Numbered from the stretch's first letter, positions 24,538 to 33,901 are shown. The stretch: DNA of 64,000 nucleotides from Desulfocapsa sp. (GCA_022712895.1 JAFLJS010000062.1:1-64000); one strand, 5' to 3'. The notes: generated by a model not told the origin, from the letters alone. Translations and numbers: made by a program.

Positions 24538-26292
24538 CTATTCACTCTGCTGCACTGGTAAAGTTATTTTAAAAGTAGTCCCTTCACCAAGCTCAGATAT
24601 CACCTTGATATCGCCACCAAGTTTTCGCACTAAACCATACGTTATGGAGAGTCCAAGTCCAGTCCCTTTACCGGTCTCCTTAGTCGTAAAGAATGGTTCG
24701 AAAATCCTCTCCTGCACCTCTGTAGACATCCCCGGGCCATCATCTGCAATCTTAATCAAAATGCTCTTTTGATCAACCTTACGGGAGCTGAGAACAATGG
24801 TTCCATGATCACCAATGGCATCAATGGCGTTATTGGTAATGTTTAAAAAAACCTGCTGCAACGGACCACGGTCACTCATTATTTTGCCGACGTCCAAATC
24901 CAGGTCAAAATCAATTCGTATCTGGTTATAAGTGGCTTCCCGTGCCAGAAAATCAATAACTTCACGAAGAAGGCTGTTGACATCAAGCTCTTCAGTTTCC
25001 ACATCAGTATGCCGGGCAAATCCTAGTAAACGATGGGTAATTGTTTTGCAACGATTTATACTGCTCTGAATACCGGCAAGTGCCTCGGCCATTGCCTCTT
25101 TATGTTCAAAATCTCCAGAGAATTCCATAAAATCCTGCACCAGTCCAGTTTTCTGATTAATTATGGAAAGGGGATTATTTATCTCATGGGCAACACCTGC
25201 TGCCAGCCGTCCTATGGATGCAAGCTTGTTACTATGCTCCGCCTCGCTATACAACTGTTGTCGTTTTTTGTCGGACACACGCAGGTGAGTTGTAATTGCA
25301 GTACTGATTTCGATAATAACAAAGATTGCGATAACAACACAGGTCAGAAACATAGTGATGAGTTTAATTTTAAACTGTGTCCATGAGGAAGCATGCAGAT
25401 ACTGTTCTTTGATTAACACCAATTTCCATGGGGCGTTGACAAGGGAAGCAACCGCGTGATTAACCTTCTGGTTACCAACTGTTTTTTTAACAATTGTAAT
25501 CCCGCTGGACATTTTACTGACAAAGGTTTTTTCTTCCTCACCTGCGATCCTGTGAAAAATACATATCTCCCCAATTTTGCCATACTTCAGCGGTTGGGTT
25601 GTTGTAATTCCTTCCGAGTCAACCAGAAACATATCATCAGAATAACTGGTTCTGATCGTATCGATAAAGTGTTGCAGTGTCTTCCCATCAATGGTCACTC
25701 GCAAAACCCAAAGATCCTCCTTCTCAGGATGTTTTCTACTGACTGCTATGACAAAGTGGGGAACATCCCGAAAGCCTGAAAAAACACTGCTTATATACAG
25801 TCCTTGCAGCATAACTTTTTTGTACCAGATCTGATTTGAGTAGTCCTGCTCTCCAAGAGAATAGTTACCAAAATAAGTCTTTTGTCTTCCGTTAGAATCG
25901 ATGACTTCAATATCTGCGAAACCGGGATACTCACTTTTCAACCTCACAAATAGAGCTTCCAGCTTTTTTGGATCAAGCAGCTCCTCATAACGATCATCAC
26001 GGGCAACAAATTGTATAACAGACTGTAATTCGGACACATAATGTTCAATGGTGAGCTGCGCCTCCTCCAGATTAAGAACTAGTTGATCCTGTTCTTCCTC
26101 CTGTAAAAGATTTTCGTATTGATAATGCGCAAGAACTGAAACAAGTGTTAAGGGTGCGAGAACCAATATAAGCAGAATTATGGACAACCCCCTTGAAAAC
26201 CGTCGGTATTCTCGAGTAATATTACATCCGTAATCATCGTTTGTTTTCGGTGCAGGAATAAGTTTTTCCAGCCAGTGGCGATGTCTACTCAT
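24538..26292 (-). CDS. Membrane sensor histidine kinase with dCache domain
   Basis: A 584-residue kinase. Membrane helices at about 35-57 and 313-335 enclose a ~255-residue periplasmic double-Cache sensor (with a YSDDMFLVDSEG segment). The cytoplasmic part has HisKA with H369 in VAHEINNP and a full ATPase lobe (DDGPGM, FEPFFTTKE, GTGLGLSITYG). It senses a small extracytoplasmic ligand. It overlaps the NifX-like gene by 4 bp and probably phosphorylates the receivers downstream. The sigma-54 activator at the head of the same operon has no receiver domain, so the link between them is indirect. Confidence 0.9.
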   Translation of the reverse strand: MSRHRHWLEKLIPAPKTNDDYGCNITREYRRFSRGLSIILLILVLAPLTLVSVLAHYQYENLLQEEEQDQLVLNLEEAQLTIEHYVSELQSVIQFVARDDRYEELLDPKKLEALFVRLKSEYPGFADIEVIDSNGRQKTYFGNYSLGEQDYSNQIWYKKVMLQGLYISSVFSGFRDVPHFVIAVSRKHPEKEDLWVLRVTIDGKTLQHFIDTIRTSYSDDMFLVDSEGITTTQPLKYGKIGEICIFHRIAGEEEKTFVSKMSSGITIVKKTVGNQKVNHAVASLVNAPWKLVLIKEQYLHASSWTQFKIKLITMFLTCVVIAIFVIIEISTAITTHLRVSDKKRQQLYSEAEHSNKLASIGRLAAGVAHEINNPLSIINQKTGLVQDFMEFSGDFEHKEAMAEALAGIQSSINRCKTITHRLLGFARHTDVETEELDVNSLLREVIDFLAREATYNQIRIDFDLDLDVGKIMSDRGPLQQVFLNITNNAIDAIGDHGTIVLSSRKVDQKSILIKIADDGPGMSTEVQERIFEPFFTTKETGKGTGLGLSITYGLVRKLGGDIKVISELGEGTTFKITLPVQQSE

Positions 26293-26642
26293 GGGGCCAC
26301 CTCTCTCGATGCCACACCCGCGAATATTGTACCTGATTGAAGTTCGTTATTCATGGCCAGCTGCAACACATCGGCATATGGCCCGATAACAGCATCAATA
26401 ACCTTTATTTTTTTCCAGATTAAAAACTTATAATGTTCGTCTTCAATCCCACCGCAAACAACGAGTGCAACATCTTCTTTCAAGGCAAGATCGCAGAGTA
26501 CTTCAGCAGAAATATCAGATAAAATAAGGGACCGTGGTTCCTCCATGAGTTGGTGGTCATAACAGGTTGCAATAACAACCTCGGAACTCAAATCAAAACG
26601 AGGAGAGACAAAATCACCACGAGTACTAATCATAATTTTCAT
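26289..26642 (-). CDS. NifX/NifB-C-terminal-like (dinitrogenase cofactor superfamily) protein
   Basis: A 117-residue protein with the RNase H-like fold pattern of the dinitrogenase iron-molybdenum cofactor family: a DFVSPRFD start segment like the usual VSxHFG region, a VVCGGI strand-turn and an IGPYADVL segment. Family members bind iron-sulfur or metal clusters or act as small regulators. Here it is encoded between a sigma-54 activator and a sensor kinase, 4 bp overlapping with the latter, so a signalling use is more likely than nitrogenase assembly. GGAT ribosome site. Confidence 0.7.
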   Translation of the reverse strand: MKIMISTRGDFVSPRFDLSSEVVIATCYDHQLMEEPRSLILSDISAEVLCDLALKEDVALVVCGGIEDEHYKFLIWKKIKVIDAVIGPYADVLQLAMNNELQSGTIFAGVASREVAP

Positions 26643-26655
26643 ATTCGTATCCTCA

Positions 26656-28059
26656 TCAGGTCAACTGGTGTTTTTTAAGTTTTCGCCAAAGGGTCGTTCT
26701 CCCCCAACCCAGCAATCTGGCAGCTTTAGTTCGATTCCCCCCACTCTCACGCATTGCATTCAAAATCATTTCTTTTTCAATATTAGTCCAGTCACTGTTT
26801 TCTCTTCTGAGGGGAACGACGTGTTCTACTGGAGGGGGAGAGGAAGGAGGAGGCGAGACGGTATCCACCACAGTCGGTTCCAAGGGACGAAACAGATATT
26901 GCGGAAGATCTTTTAACTCAACCATAGTTCCCTGACAGATATTGGCTGAATATTCGGCAATATTTCGTAATTCCCGAACATTTCCGGGATAGGAATAGTT
27001 ATGAAGGACTTCTGTTGCCTCTGCACTAAAGTCTGTCACCTTCCGCCCAAGTTTCTCACTAAATTGCCGTAGAAAATGACCCAGCAATAATCGAATATCC
27101 CCATCACGTTCACGCAAGGAAGGAGTATGCAGGTGCAGAACGTTTAGCCGATAAAAAAGATCCTCACGAAAAAGCCCTTTCCGCACTTCTTCTCGCAGTG
27201 TTCGGTGAGTGGCAGCAATAATGCGAACATCAACCTGCACCTTTTTACTTCCACCCACTGGAAAAAACTCACGATCATCGAGTACAGTTAGGAGTTTTAC
27301 CTGTAGGGGGAGCGAAAGATCACCAATCTCTGTGAGGAAAATAGTCCCTTTATTGGCCAATCGAAACATGCCAACTGTTTCCGTCAAGGCTCCGGTGAAA
27401 GCCCCTTTCACATGGCCAAAAAGTTCCGATTCCAGCAAGGCCTCCGGCAGCGCACCACAGTTCACCTTAATAAACGGCTGCCTGGCCCGCGGTGATGACT
27501 TATGCAGAGCCTCTGCGATCAAGTCTTTGCCGGTTCCAGTTTCTCCAGTGATCAGCACTGAGGCGTCCGTGCGAGCGAGAACAGACATCAGTTCAAACAC
27601 TGCTTCCATTGGTGGGCTGTGCCCAAGAATTTCGGTGCGAATGGACTGTTCGTGGAAGCCTAACTCTTCAACCATTGCAACTGAAGTATCTTCCAGAACG
27701 ATTAGAATTCCCACAGGCTGACCCAATTCATCGTGAAGCCGGGTAAAGGTAAAATGAATGGGGAGTTTTTTACGATGGCGATTAATTATATTTCCGTCAA
27801 CTGAAACAGGCTCTCCGGTTTTCAACACCTTTTTGCACGGCTGCTTTTTTGCATCAAGATTTGTACGCAACACATACTCGCCGTAGACCCCCCGCACCTC
27901 ATCGGCATCATAACCTGTCATCGCCTCAAGAAAACGATTCATGGTTAGAATGCACAGATCCGGCCCTAAAATGGCAATACCATGGGGTATACCATTCAGT
28001 ATCTCATCTAAACCGGGAACGTTCTGCAGTGTTGACTCAATTTGCATTGTTTCACACAT
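26656..28059 (-). CDS. Sigma-54-dependent activator (PAS-AAA-Fis) with altered Walker B
   Basis: A 467-residue activator without receiver domain. A PAS domain (about 15-130) is followed by AAA+ with Walker A GETGTGKD (172-179), the intact sigma-54 loop GAFTGA (219-224), and an arginine-finger region FREDLFYRL. A proline-rich linker leads to a Fis-type helix-turn-helix (KAARLLGWGRTTLWRKL). Walker B reads IFLTEIGD: the Mg-coordinating Asp is Thr243 (codon ACA at 27331-27333, complement), while the catalytic Glu remains. GTTTC/GAAAC half-sites just upstream and before 33807 are its probable operators. The PAS domain presumably senses the signal. Confidence 0.88.
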   Translation of the reverse strand: MCETMQIESTLQNVPGLDEILNGIPHGIAILGPDLCILTMNRFLEAMTGYDADEVRGVYGEYVLRTNLDAKKQPCKKVLKTGEPVSVDGNIINRHRKKLPIHFTFTRLHDELGQPVGILIVLEDTSVAMVEELGFHEQSIRTEILGHSPPMEAVFELMSVLARTDASVLITGETGTGKDLIAEALHKSSPRARQPFIKVNCGALPEALLESELFGHVKGAFTGALTETVGMFRLANKGTIFLTEIGDLSLPLQVKLLTVLDDREFFPVGGSKKVQVDVRIIAATHRTLREEVRKGLFREDLFYRLNVLHLHTPSLRERDGDIRLLLGHFLRQFSEKLGRKVTDFSAEATEVLHNYSYPGNVRELRNIAEYSANICQGTMVELKDLPQYLFRPLEPTVVDTVSPPPSSPPPVEHVVPLRRENSDWTNIEKEMILNAMRESGGNRTKAARLLGWGRTTLWRKLKKHQLT

Positions 28060-28081
28060 GGGGTTGAAATTAGTTTAAAAG

Positions 28082-28107
28082 GTTCCAACTCTGTTTCAAT
28101 ATGAAAC
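28082..28107. promoter_or_regulatory. Phased GTTCC/GTTTC/GAAAC half-sites before the activator gene
   Basis: GTTCC at 28082, GTTTC at 28093 and GAAAC at 28103 are spaced 11 and 10 bp, so all face the same side of the helix. The last two form GTTTCA-ATA-TGAAAC. The same pattern, longer, lies at 33958-34034. Probably an autoregulatory operator. Confidence 0.5.
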
Positions 28108-28213
28108 TACGATACCACTTTTACTAATACACGTATATGACTTCCCCTCTCTTTTACACGACATCCCTATGCCAGAGAGCGACAGAGCTCTCCGGTACCG
28201 GGTTATAATAATT

Positions 28214-29662
28214 CTACAAAGGCACATTATCAAAAAAGCGGCTGTTCACTACAAAGTGGACCGCAATACTTGCAAAATATCCTAGAGCAATCACTGGCAT
28301 CCATTTTAAATGCCCAGCAAATGTGTACATTCCACGAGCCTGTCCCATAAGCGCAACACCTGCCGCAGAGCCAATGGAGAGCATACTGCCTCCAACACCT
28401 GCCGTGAGCGTTACCAGTAACCAGTGCCCCATGGACATATCTGGCTGCATGGAGAGAACTGCAAACATTACCGGGATATTATCAACAATTGCTGACAAAA
28501 ATCCAACCAGAATATTAGCACTTGTTGGCCCCCAATTGACATACATCACTTCTGAAACCACGGCCAGATAGCCTATAAATCCGAGGCCACCAACACAAAG
28601 AATCACACCGTAAAAAAACATCAGAGTATCCCACTCGGCTCGTGCGATGTTTCGAAACACATCAAAGGCCACAACATCACCGATTCTCTCCTCTGCTTTT
28701 TCAGGATCGTAATCCGGGTGACGACTACCATGACGATGGGTCTTTTTCAGGTAGAAACCATATATTTTCAAATACGCAAGTCCTGTCATCATTCCCATCA
28801 TAGGTGGCAGATGGAGAAAATTATGAAAACAGACAGCAGTGGCAATGGTTGCCAGGAACAGACCGATAACAACAAGTGCACCGCGCTTAAGCTTCACATC
28901 GTCGTCACATGCTGGCGGATTAATCTTAGGTACAGCAAAACTCATGATAACTGCTGGTATAAGCCAGTTGACAACGGAGGGGAGAAAAAGATTAAAGAAG
29001 GTTCCAAAACTGACGATACCTTTCTGCCACACCATAAGAGTGGTAATATCACCAAAGGGACTGAAAGCACCACCTGCATTGGCTGCAACAACAATGTTAA
29101 TACAAGCAAGACCTACGAATTTGACATTATCCTTCCCGATGGCCATAACGACAGCACACATAAGCAGGGCTGTGGTCAGATTGTCAGCTACTGGGGAGAT
29201 AAAAAAAGCAAGAACACCGGTAAGCCAGAAGATCTTCCGAAAAGACAGGCCTGCACTGACTATCTTCACCCGCAGTGTCTCAAAGACCATCCGTTCCTCC
29301 ATGGCGTTAATATACGTCATCGCCACCAGCAGAAAGAGAAAGAGTTCCGCATATTCAAGGATATTGTGTCGTACCGCTACCTCGGCAGCATCGGTAAAAC
29401 CATGGCTTGCATAGACCCAGCCGATAATACCCCATATAATACCAGCTGCCAGAAGGACGGGTTTGGATTTACGCATATGCGTATACTCCTCAGCCATGAC
29501 AAAACCATAAGCGATCACGAATATGGCTAACGACAGATACCCTACCCAGCTGGTAGTCAAATCAAGGTAGTTTGCTTCCGTCCCACCTGATGCCATCGCC
29601 AATCCTGGCACAACAAATAACGCTAAAAGTTGTAAAAACAGCCTGTACGTAGTTCTTATCAC
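28214..29662 (-). CDS. nhaD: Na+/H+ antiporter NhaD
   Basis: A 482-residue ion antiporter. It has an N-terminal signal-like segment and about twelve further hydrophobic helices. NhaD landmarks include the ISPVADNLTTALLM segment, NIVVAANAGGAFSPFGDITTLM and VDNIPVMFAVLSM, all within the NhaD/ArsB (ion transporter) fold. It exports Na+ in exchange for H+. The start is a GTG with a GGAG ribosome site 9 bp upstream. A 204-bp leader with a terminator and a 12-bp inverted repeat separates it from the SLC13 transporter gene, so it may be controlled on its own. Confidence 0.9.
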   Translation of the reverse strand: MIRTTYRLFLQLLALFVVPGLAMASGGTEANYLDLTTSWVGYLSLAIFVIAYGFVMAEEYTHMRKSKPVLLAAGIIWGIIGWVYASHGFTDAAEVAVRHNILEYAELFLFLLVAMTYINAMEERMVFETLRVKIVSAGLSFRKIFWLTGVLAFFISPVADNLTTALLMCAVVMAIGKDNVKFVGLACINIVVAANAGGAFSPFGDITTLMVWQKGIVSFGTFFNLFLPSVVNWLIPAVIMSFAVPKINPPACDDDVKLKRGALVVIGLFLATIATAVCFHNFLHLPPMMGMMTGLAYLKIYGFYLKKTHRHGSRHPDYDPEKAEERIGDVVAFDVFRNIARAEWDTLMFFYGVILCVGGLGFIGYLAVVSEVMYVNWGPTSANILVGFLSAIVDNIPVMFAVLSMQPDMSMGHWLLVTLTAGVGGSMLSIGSAAGVALMGQARGMYTFAGHLKWMPVIALGYFASIAVHFVVNSRFFDNVPL

Positions 29663-29752
29663 AACACTTTCTCCTTGTTCACAAACTTGAAATTTTTATC
29701 GTCTCAACAGATCTAAGTTTTTTCCATACATTCGAAAAAAATAAAACCCATC

Positions 29753-29802
29753 ATTTTTGGCAGTAAATACTCACTATTCTCTGAATATGCACTGCCAAAA
29801 AT
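29753..29802. promoter_or_regulatory. 12-bp perfect inverted repeat in the nhaD leader
   Basis: ATTTTTGGCAGT at 29753-29764 is exactly inverted at 29791-29802, 26 bp apart. It lies about 90-140 bp before the nhaD start. It could be an operator or, as RNA, a stem with a large loop. It is not followed by a T-run. Confidence 0.45.
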
Positions 29803-29810
29803 ACTCCTGT

Positions 29811-29847
29811 AAAATGAAATGCAGACTGTCCAACAGTCTGCATTTCA
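29811..29847 (-). terminator. Terminator of the SLC13 transporter gene
   Basis: A perfect 15-bp stem (29815-29829 with 29833-29847) with a 3-nt loop lies 19 bp behind the stop. On the minus strand TTTTAC follows the stem. Confidence 0.85.
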
Positions 29848-29866
29848 CCAGAAGAGTATGATCCAG

Positions 29867-31363
29867 TTACATTACCCTTGGAACATATATCTCCATGCCC
29901 ATCAAAGGCCAGATCACTGTGACCGCTAACCAGGTTACAAGCATCAGCAGTGCACTGGTTGGAAGCCCCCACAGGAAGAATTCGGCTGTGGTGAACTGTT
30001 TTGAGTTGTATGCAATGGCATTTGGTGCAGCACCAACCAGGAGCAGGAACGGCATACCGGCCACGACAAGAGAAGAGAACAGAATAACCTCTCCACCAAC
30101 CCCGAGATAAGGGGCAATTACCAGAGCTACCGGTAAAGAAATGGCAATGGCTGCCACGTTCATAATGAAGTTGGTCATCATCATAACGAAAAATGCCATA
30201 CCAAGAATAAAAACGATTGGAGGTGAAGTCTGAAACAGCACCAGCCAGTTAACTGCCATCCACTTAGCCGCTCCGGTCTCCCAGAGGCAGAAACCGATAG
30301 ACATGGCGCCGGCAAAGAGCAGGATAATATTCCAGGGAATTTCTTCAAGATCATCCACATCCAGGATATTAAAGAGAAAGAAGGCAATGGTGGAACAGAG
30401 CAGAATGCCTGTTTTGTGTAAATCGGCAAGAGCAGGTATAAAGTTTTTCAAAGCAATAACAAGAATCGTCAGCACTACGATAGAGGCTGTAATAACTTCT
30501 TTACTACTCCAGCTACCAAGCTCAGTATACATTCTGCCGGCTTTTTCTTTCAGCCCTGGGATTCTATCCCGTTCAGGTTTGAAAAAAATCATGAAAAATC
30601 CCCAGAGGAGAAATGTCATAAGCCAACCTATAGGAAACATATACCAGGTAAGCTCAAAAAAGCTGATATCAATATCCATGATATCTTTATAAAACCCAAG
30701 GGCTACAGCACCACGAGCCGCGCCAAGCAGGGTTACAATACTCCCCGCTCCGGCAACGTAGGCCATACCGATAAAAAGGCCTTTGCCAAATCTAGTAGGA
30801 TTGTCGTCGTCGGAATAGAGGGCATGAATAGCCATAAGCAGTGGAAACATTGTGGCAGCAACCGCGGTATGGGCCATAACATGGGTGAGAGCGGCTGTCA
30901 TAACAAAACAGCCAAGATAGATCATGCTTGTCTTTTCACCAACAATGGAGAGCATCTTATAGGCTATGCGTTTGGTAAGGCCGGTTTTGGTAAAGACCAT
31001 ACCAATAACAATGGAACCAAAGATAAAGAGAACCGAAGGGTCCATAAAATCTTTAAATGCTACTTTTGGATCACGAATCATAAAAAGTGCCTGAAGGACA
31101 CCGATGGTAAGACTTGTTACACCAATGGGTACAACTTCAAAAACCCACCAGGTTGCAGCCAGCAAAAACACCGCAATGGCACCTTTTGCCTGCTGACTTA
31201 AAACAAAATGTTCACCCATGGGATCGATGGCATCAGGCCAGGGCGGGCAGTAATAGACAAAACTAAACAATCCGATCCCCAGAAACATAAATAGAATCCG
31301 TTTCACATTGAACGGTTCTTTGGCCTCAGGTAGGCTCATAGTTCGAGACTCTGCAGAAGTCAT
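29867..31363 (-). CDS. SLC13/DASS-family anion:Na+ symporter
   Basis: A 498-residue transporter with about twelve membrane helices. Family features are the WWVFEVVPIGVTSL segment, a TAVAATMFPLLMAI hairpin region, and a C-terminal NFIMNVAAIAISLPVAL segment that corresponds to the second SNT-like substrate/Na+ hairpin. It imports a divalent anion (sulfate, or a di- or tricarboxylate) with Na+. Substrate cannot be told from sequence; sulfate is attractive in a presumed sulfur-metabolising organism but unproven. It lies 30 bp downstream of a CBS gene and upstream of nhaD, so Na+ brought in can be exported by NhaD. Confidence 0.83.
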   Translation of the reverse strand: MTSAESRTMSLPEAKEPFNVKRILFMFLGIGLFSFVYYCPPWPDAIDPMGEHFVLSQQAKGAIAVFLLAATWWVFEVVPIGVTSLTIGVLQALFMIRDPKVAFKDFMDPSVLFIFGSIVIGMVFTKTGLTKRIAYKMLSIVGEKTSMIYLGCFVMTAALTHVMAHTAVAATMFPLLMAIHALYSDDDNPTRFGKGLFIGMAYVAGAGSIVTLLGAARGAVALGFYKDIMDIDISFFELTWYMFPIGWLMTFLLWGFFMIFFKPERDRIPGLKEKAGRMYTELGSWSSKEVITASIVVLTILVIALKNFIPALADLHKTGILLCSTIAFFLFNILDVDDLEEIPWNIILLFAGAMSIGFCLWETGAAKWMAVNWLVLFQTSPPIVFILGMAFFVMMMTNFIMNVAAIAISLPVALVIAPYLGVGGEVILFSSLVVAGMPFLLLVGAAPNAIAYNSKQFTTAEFFLWGLPTSALLMLVTWLAVTVIWPLMGMEIYVPRVM

Positions 31364-31393
31364 TAGTATATCCTCTTTTAAATATTAGTTTTT

Positions 31394-31924
31394 CTATTCC
31401 ATGTCACAATAGATATTGCACATCGCATTGAAGAGTTTCTCAAGACAGAGTAAACCGACAATGTTTCCATTCTCGGTTACTGGAACGTTAAAATCGTTCC
31501 GATGCGACATCATGACCAGGGCTTTTAAAATATGTGTATCAGCCGGAAGCGAAAAATCGATGGCTTGCAACAGATCCTTAACTGTTTTTTGCTGATTTTT
31601 TCCGCATTCAGCAAACGCCTTCTCTTCGTACAAAAATGCGAGATTGGGGTATTCCACATCCTTGCCTTCAAACTTTTCAACCTTTGTGGCATCAACCAAA
31701 CGGGGTACCAGACCCTGCATAATGTCAATGAGAGAGAGCCTACCAACCAGCTGGTTTTTATCATTGACAACCAACAAGCCAGCATAGCGCAAACGTTCCT
31801 GCGTCTCGGCCCGGAATGCCATAAATACCTGGATTGCCTCCCGCAGCGTCTGGTTCTCGTTTAGTTGCGGATAGTGATCCAGAGGTATGATAATGTCCCT
31901 GATAACCGAAATTTTGTTGCTCAC
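31394..31924 (-). CDS. CBS-domain protein
   Basis: A 176-residue protein with two CBS motifs (about 8-80 and 115-170) separated by a longer middle segment rich in charged residues. It probably senses adenine nucleotides. GTG start with a strong GAGGAG ribosome site. It lies 30 bp ahead of the SLC13 gene and is a candidate regulator of that transporter or of the NhaD pair. Confidence 0.75.
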   Translation of the reverse strand: MSNKISVIRDIIIPLDHYPQLNENQTLREAIQVFMAFRAETQERLRYAGLLVVNDKNQLVGRLSLIDIMQGLVPRLVDATKVEKFEGKDVEYPNLAFLYEEKAFAECGKNQQKTVKDLLQAIDFSLPADTHILKALVMMSHRNDFNVPVTENGNIVGLLCLEKLFNAMCNIYCDME

Positions 31925-32095
31925 AATTTTCTCCTCTTTTTCATTTTTCTTTTTTCATTACTCGTTACAATTTACCTATTTTTTATGATTACAAACAGTA
32001 GACGCACCTCACCCGTCCAAGTTGTTCACGCAACCTAACATTTGTGATTTCAAGTGGTTAAGTGGAAAAGTGCTTCTTTTGCTGGATGCGGTTTG

Positions 32096-32536
32096 CTACC
32101 AGCTTTTGCTTCTTAGGATGTTCTTCATCTCTTCAGCAGTTTTCTTTTCAAGAACACGCATACGTTCTCTTTTTGCCTTCCATATTTTATCCAGAAGGTC
32201 ATTAATGATAACTGGTTTTTCGAGAAAATCGAGGGCTCCATGTTTCATGGCATCAATACCACTTTTAACAGTGGCCTGACCGGTCAGCATTATCACTTCC
32301 ATATCCGGTCGTACTTCTTTAATCTGTTTCATTGTTTCAATACCATCAATACCAGGCATGGCCAGGTCGACCACAGCAACATCAAAACTATGATCCGCTA
32401 CTTCAGCTATGGCTTCCTCACCACTTGCCACTGTCACAACTTTTAATCCTCTGGTTTCGAGACGTTGAGACATGAGTTCGATAAACTCTCTCTCGTCATC
32501 AACAAGCAACACCTTTGCGGCTAATTGATTATCCAT
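32096..32536 (-). CDS. Response regulator, receiver domain with short helical tail
   Basis: A receiver of about 120 residues (DD at 13-14, D57 in AVVDLAMPGIDG, T in LTGQAT, the KPV lysine) followed by a charged 25-residue helix. No DNA-binding domain. It is encoded 14 bp downstream of the kinase-like/BON/REC fusion, with a GGAG ribosome site. It could be a partner of the kinases encoded at 23.4-26.3 kb. Confidence 0.87.
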   Translation of the reverse strand: MDNQLAAKVLLVDDEREFIELMSQRLETRGLKVVTVASGEEAIAEVADHSFDVAVVDLAMPGIDGIETMKQIKEVRPDMEVIMLTGQATVKSGIDAMKHGALDFLEKPVIINDLLDKIWKAKRERMRVLEKKTAEEMKNILRSKSW

Positions 32537-32550
32537 ACTATTCTCCCATA

Positions 32551-33807
32551 TTAATTAGTTAGTGAGCCTTGCGATGATTTCACACCCTTATAAGTCTGTA
32601 CCATTTTTAAGGCTGCCACTTTTGCGTAGGCTTCATCAATAATTGTTGTCAGCTGTGCAATATCAACAGGCTTATGTAAATAGGCGTGGGCACCAAGATC
32701 CATGCAGATATTCTTATCCTCCTCCGAACCATGCCCTGTAAGAATAATTATCTCAATATTCGGATTGAACGCCTTTGTCTTGCGGAGGACATCAACGCCG
32801 CCAATACCAGGCATTTTCAAGTCAAGGACCATGACGTCTGGAAGTTCGTTGACCAAAAGCTCCAAAGCCTGCTCACCATTAAAAACCGGGTATGATCCAT
32901 AATTTCTGGTATTGAGTCGATCGGAAAGGGTTTGCACGAATTCCTGCTCATCATCAACCAGTAATACTTTTGGTGGTAGGGTGAACTCCTGCCCTCTGTA
33001 AATCGATACACTGTAATTATTGCCTGCAAGTACTTTTACCGAATGTACACCTTCCACACTTTCAGTGATTTCTGTCAAGGTATTCGCGAGTCTAGGGAAG
33101 TTGGCCACACTTTTATTAACAAGCAGTGTGATCTCACCACAGAACCCTGATATTTCCAGCACATACCCCCGTTCAACCAGTGCCAGTTCAACCTTTGCTG
33201 CAACCGCCATATCATCGACAGCCTGCTGTGATATCTCCTGCTCGAGGACGGCAGGCTTATTATAATTTTCTAGAATAAGTTGTACTGCAGCGTCCGGGAA
33301 ATTTTCTCCCATGGGAATAACGATGTCATAGAGTGCCTTATCAGTTATTTCCTTTTTATACAGATGCTCTGCCCAGTCTGCCGCACTGCTATCATGATTT
33401 TTTATCACTTTTGTCGCATTACTTTCGGTAAGTCCTTCACCTATTGCACGTTGAACCCGATTGGCTTTTTTGTCAAAAAGCCCGACACGCAAGACATGCG
33501 TTACAAGAGCTGGGACAAGAAGTGCTATATTCCCAGAGTAGATAATACCTTTTTTTTGCAGATGAGCTGCAATGACAATTTTCAGATATGCCGTGATTTT
33601 CTCACGTTCCAGAGTAAATCGGTTAAATACCGATGACGGACCATTAATTGCCCGGGCCACCTTGTCTTCACTAACCTTAAATTTACTGGACACTTCAGAT
33701 ATAATATCTGAATCTTGAATAACACTGAATTCAGTTGCTACGGCAAGTTGTTCCCTGACTTTATTTTCTTCAACAAAGATTGTATTAAACAGTGCGATTG
33801 AGGACAT
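32551..33807 (-). CDS. Cytidylate kinase-like / BON / receiver fusion protein
   Basis: A 418-residue three-part protein. Residues 1-190 resemble the cytidylate-kinase-like family, but the glycine-rich P-loop expected in the first 20 residues is missing, so nucleotide kinase activity is doubtful. Residues about 198-275 look like a BON domain (VELALVERG, GFCGEITLLVNKS, GVHSVKVL). Residues 278-400 are a receiver with D329 in VMVLDLKMPGIGG and the KPV lysine. GGAG ribosome site. A candidate sigma-54 promoter and a phased operator array lie just upstream, making this the first gene of a regulated unit with the receiver, CBS and transporter genes. Confidence 0.7.
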   Translation of the reverse strand: MSSIALFNTIFVEENKVREQLAVATEFSVIQDSDIISEVSSKFKVSEDKVARAINGPSSVFNRFTLEREKITAYLKIVIAAHLQKKGIIYSGNIALLVPALVTHVLRVGLFDKKANRVQRAIGEGLTESNATKVIKNHDSSAADWAEHLYKKEITDKALYDIVIPMGENFPDAAVQLILENYNKPAVLEQEISQQAVDDMAVAAKVELALVERGYVLEISGFCGEITLLVNKSVANFPRLANTLTEITESVEGVHSVKVLAGNNYSVSIYRGQEFTLPPKVLLVDDEQEFVQTLSDRLNTRNYGSYPVFNGEQALELLVNELPDVMVLDLKMPGIGGVDVLRKTKAFNPNIEIIILTGHGSEEDKNICMDLGAHAYLHKPVDIAQLTTIIDEAYAKVAALKMVQTYKGVKSSQGSLTN

Positions 33808-33885
33808 AGTAGGCTCCTTTTTTTAGTGGAGTATCTGGGGAGAGCTTATGCTCCGCTGAAATGCTTCCTTCTTTGTTTATAGAAT

Positions 33886-33901
33886 AGCATGAAACATGCC
33901 A
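33886..33901 (-). promoter_or_regulatory. Candidate sigma-54 promoter of the fusion-protein operon
   Basis: On the minus strand the sequence reads TGGCATGTTTCATGCT, with GG and GC ten bases apart and close to TGGCAC-N5-TTGCA. It lies about 80 bp before the start at 33807. Confidence 0.6.

Noticed and set aside
28718-29530. Long open frame on the plus strand inside nhaD
   Set aside because: It lies opposite a well-recognised membrane protein gene, has no ribosome site and its product is low-complexity. It is a shadow frame.
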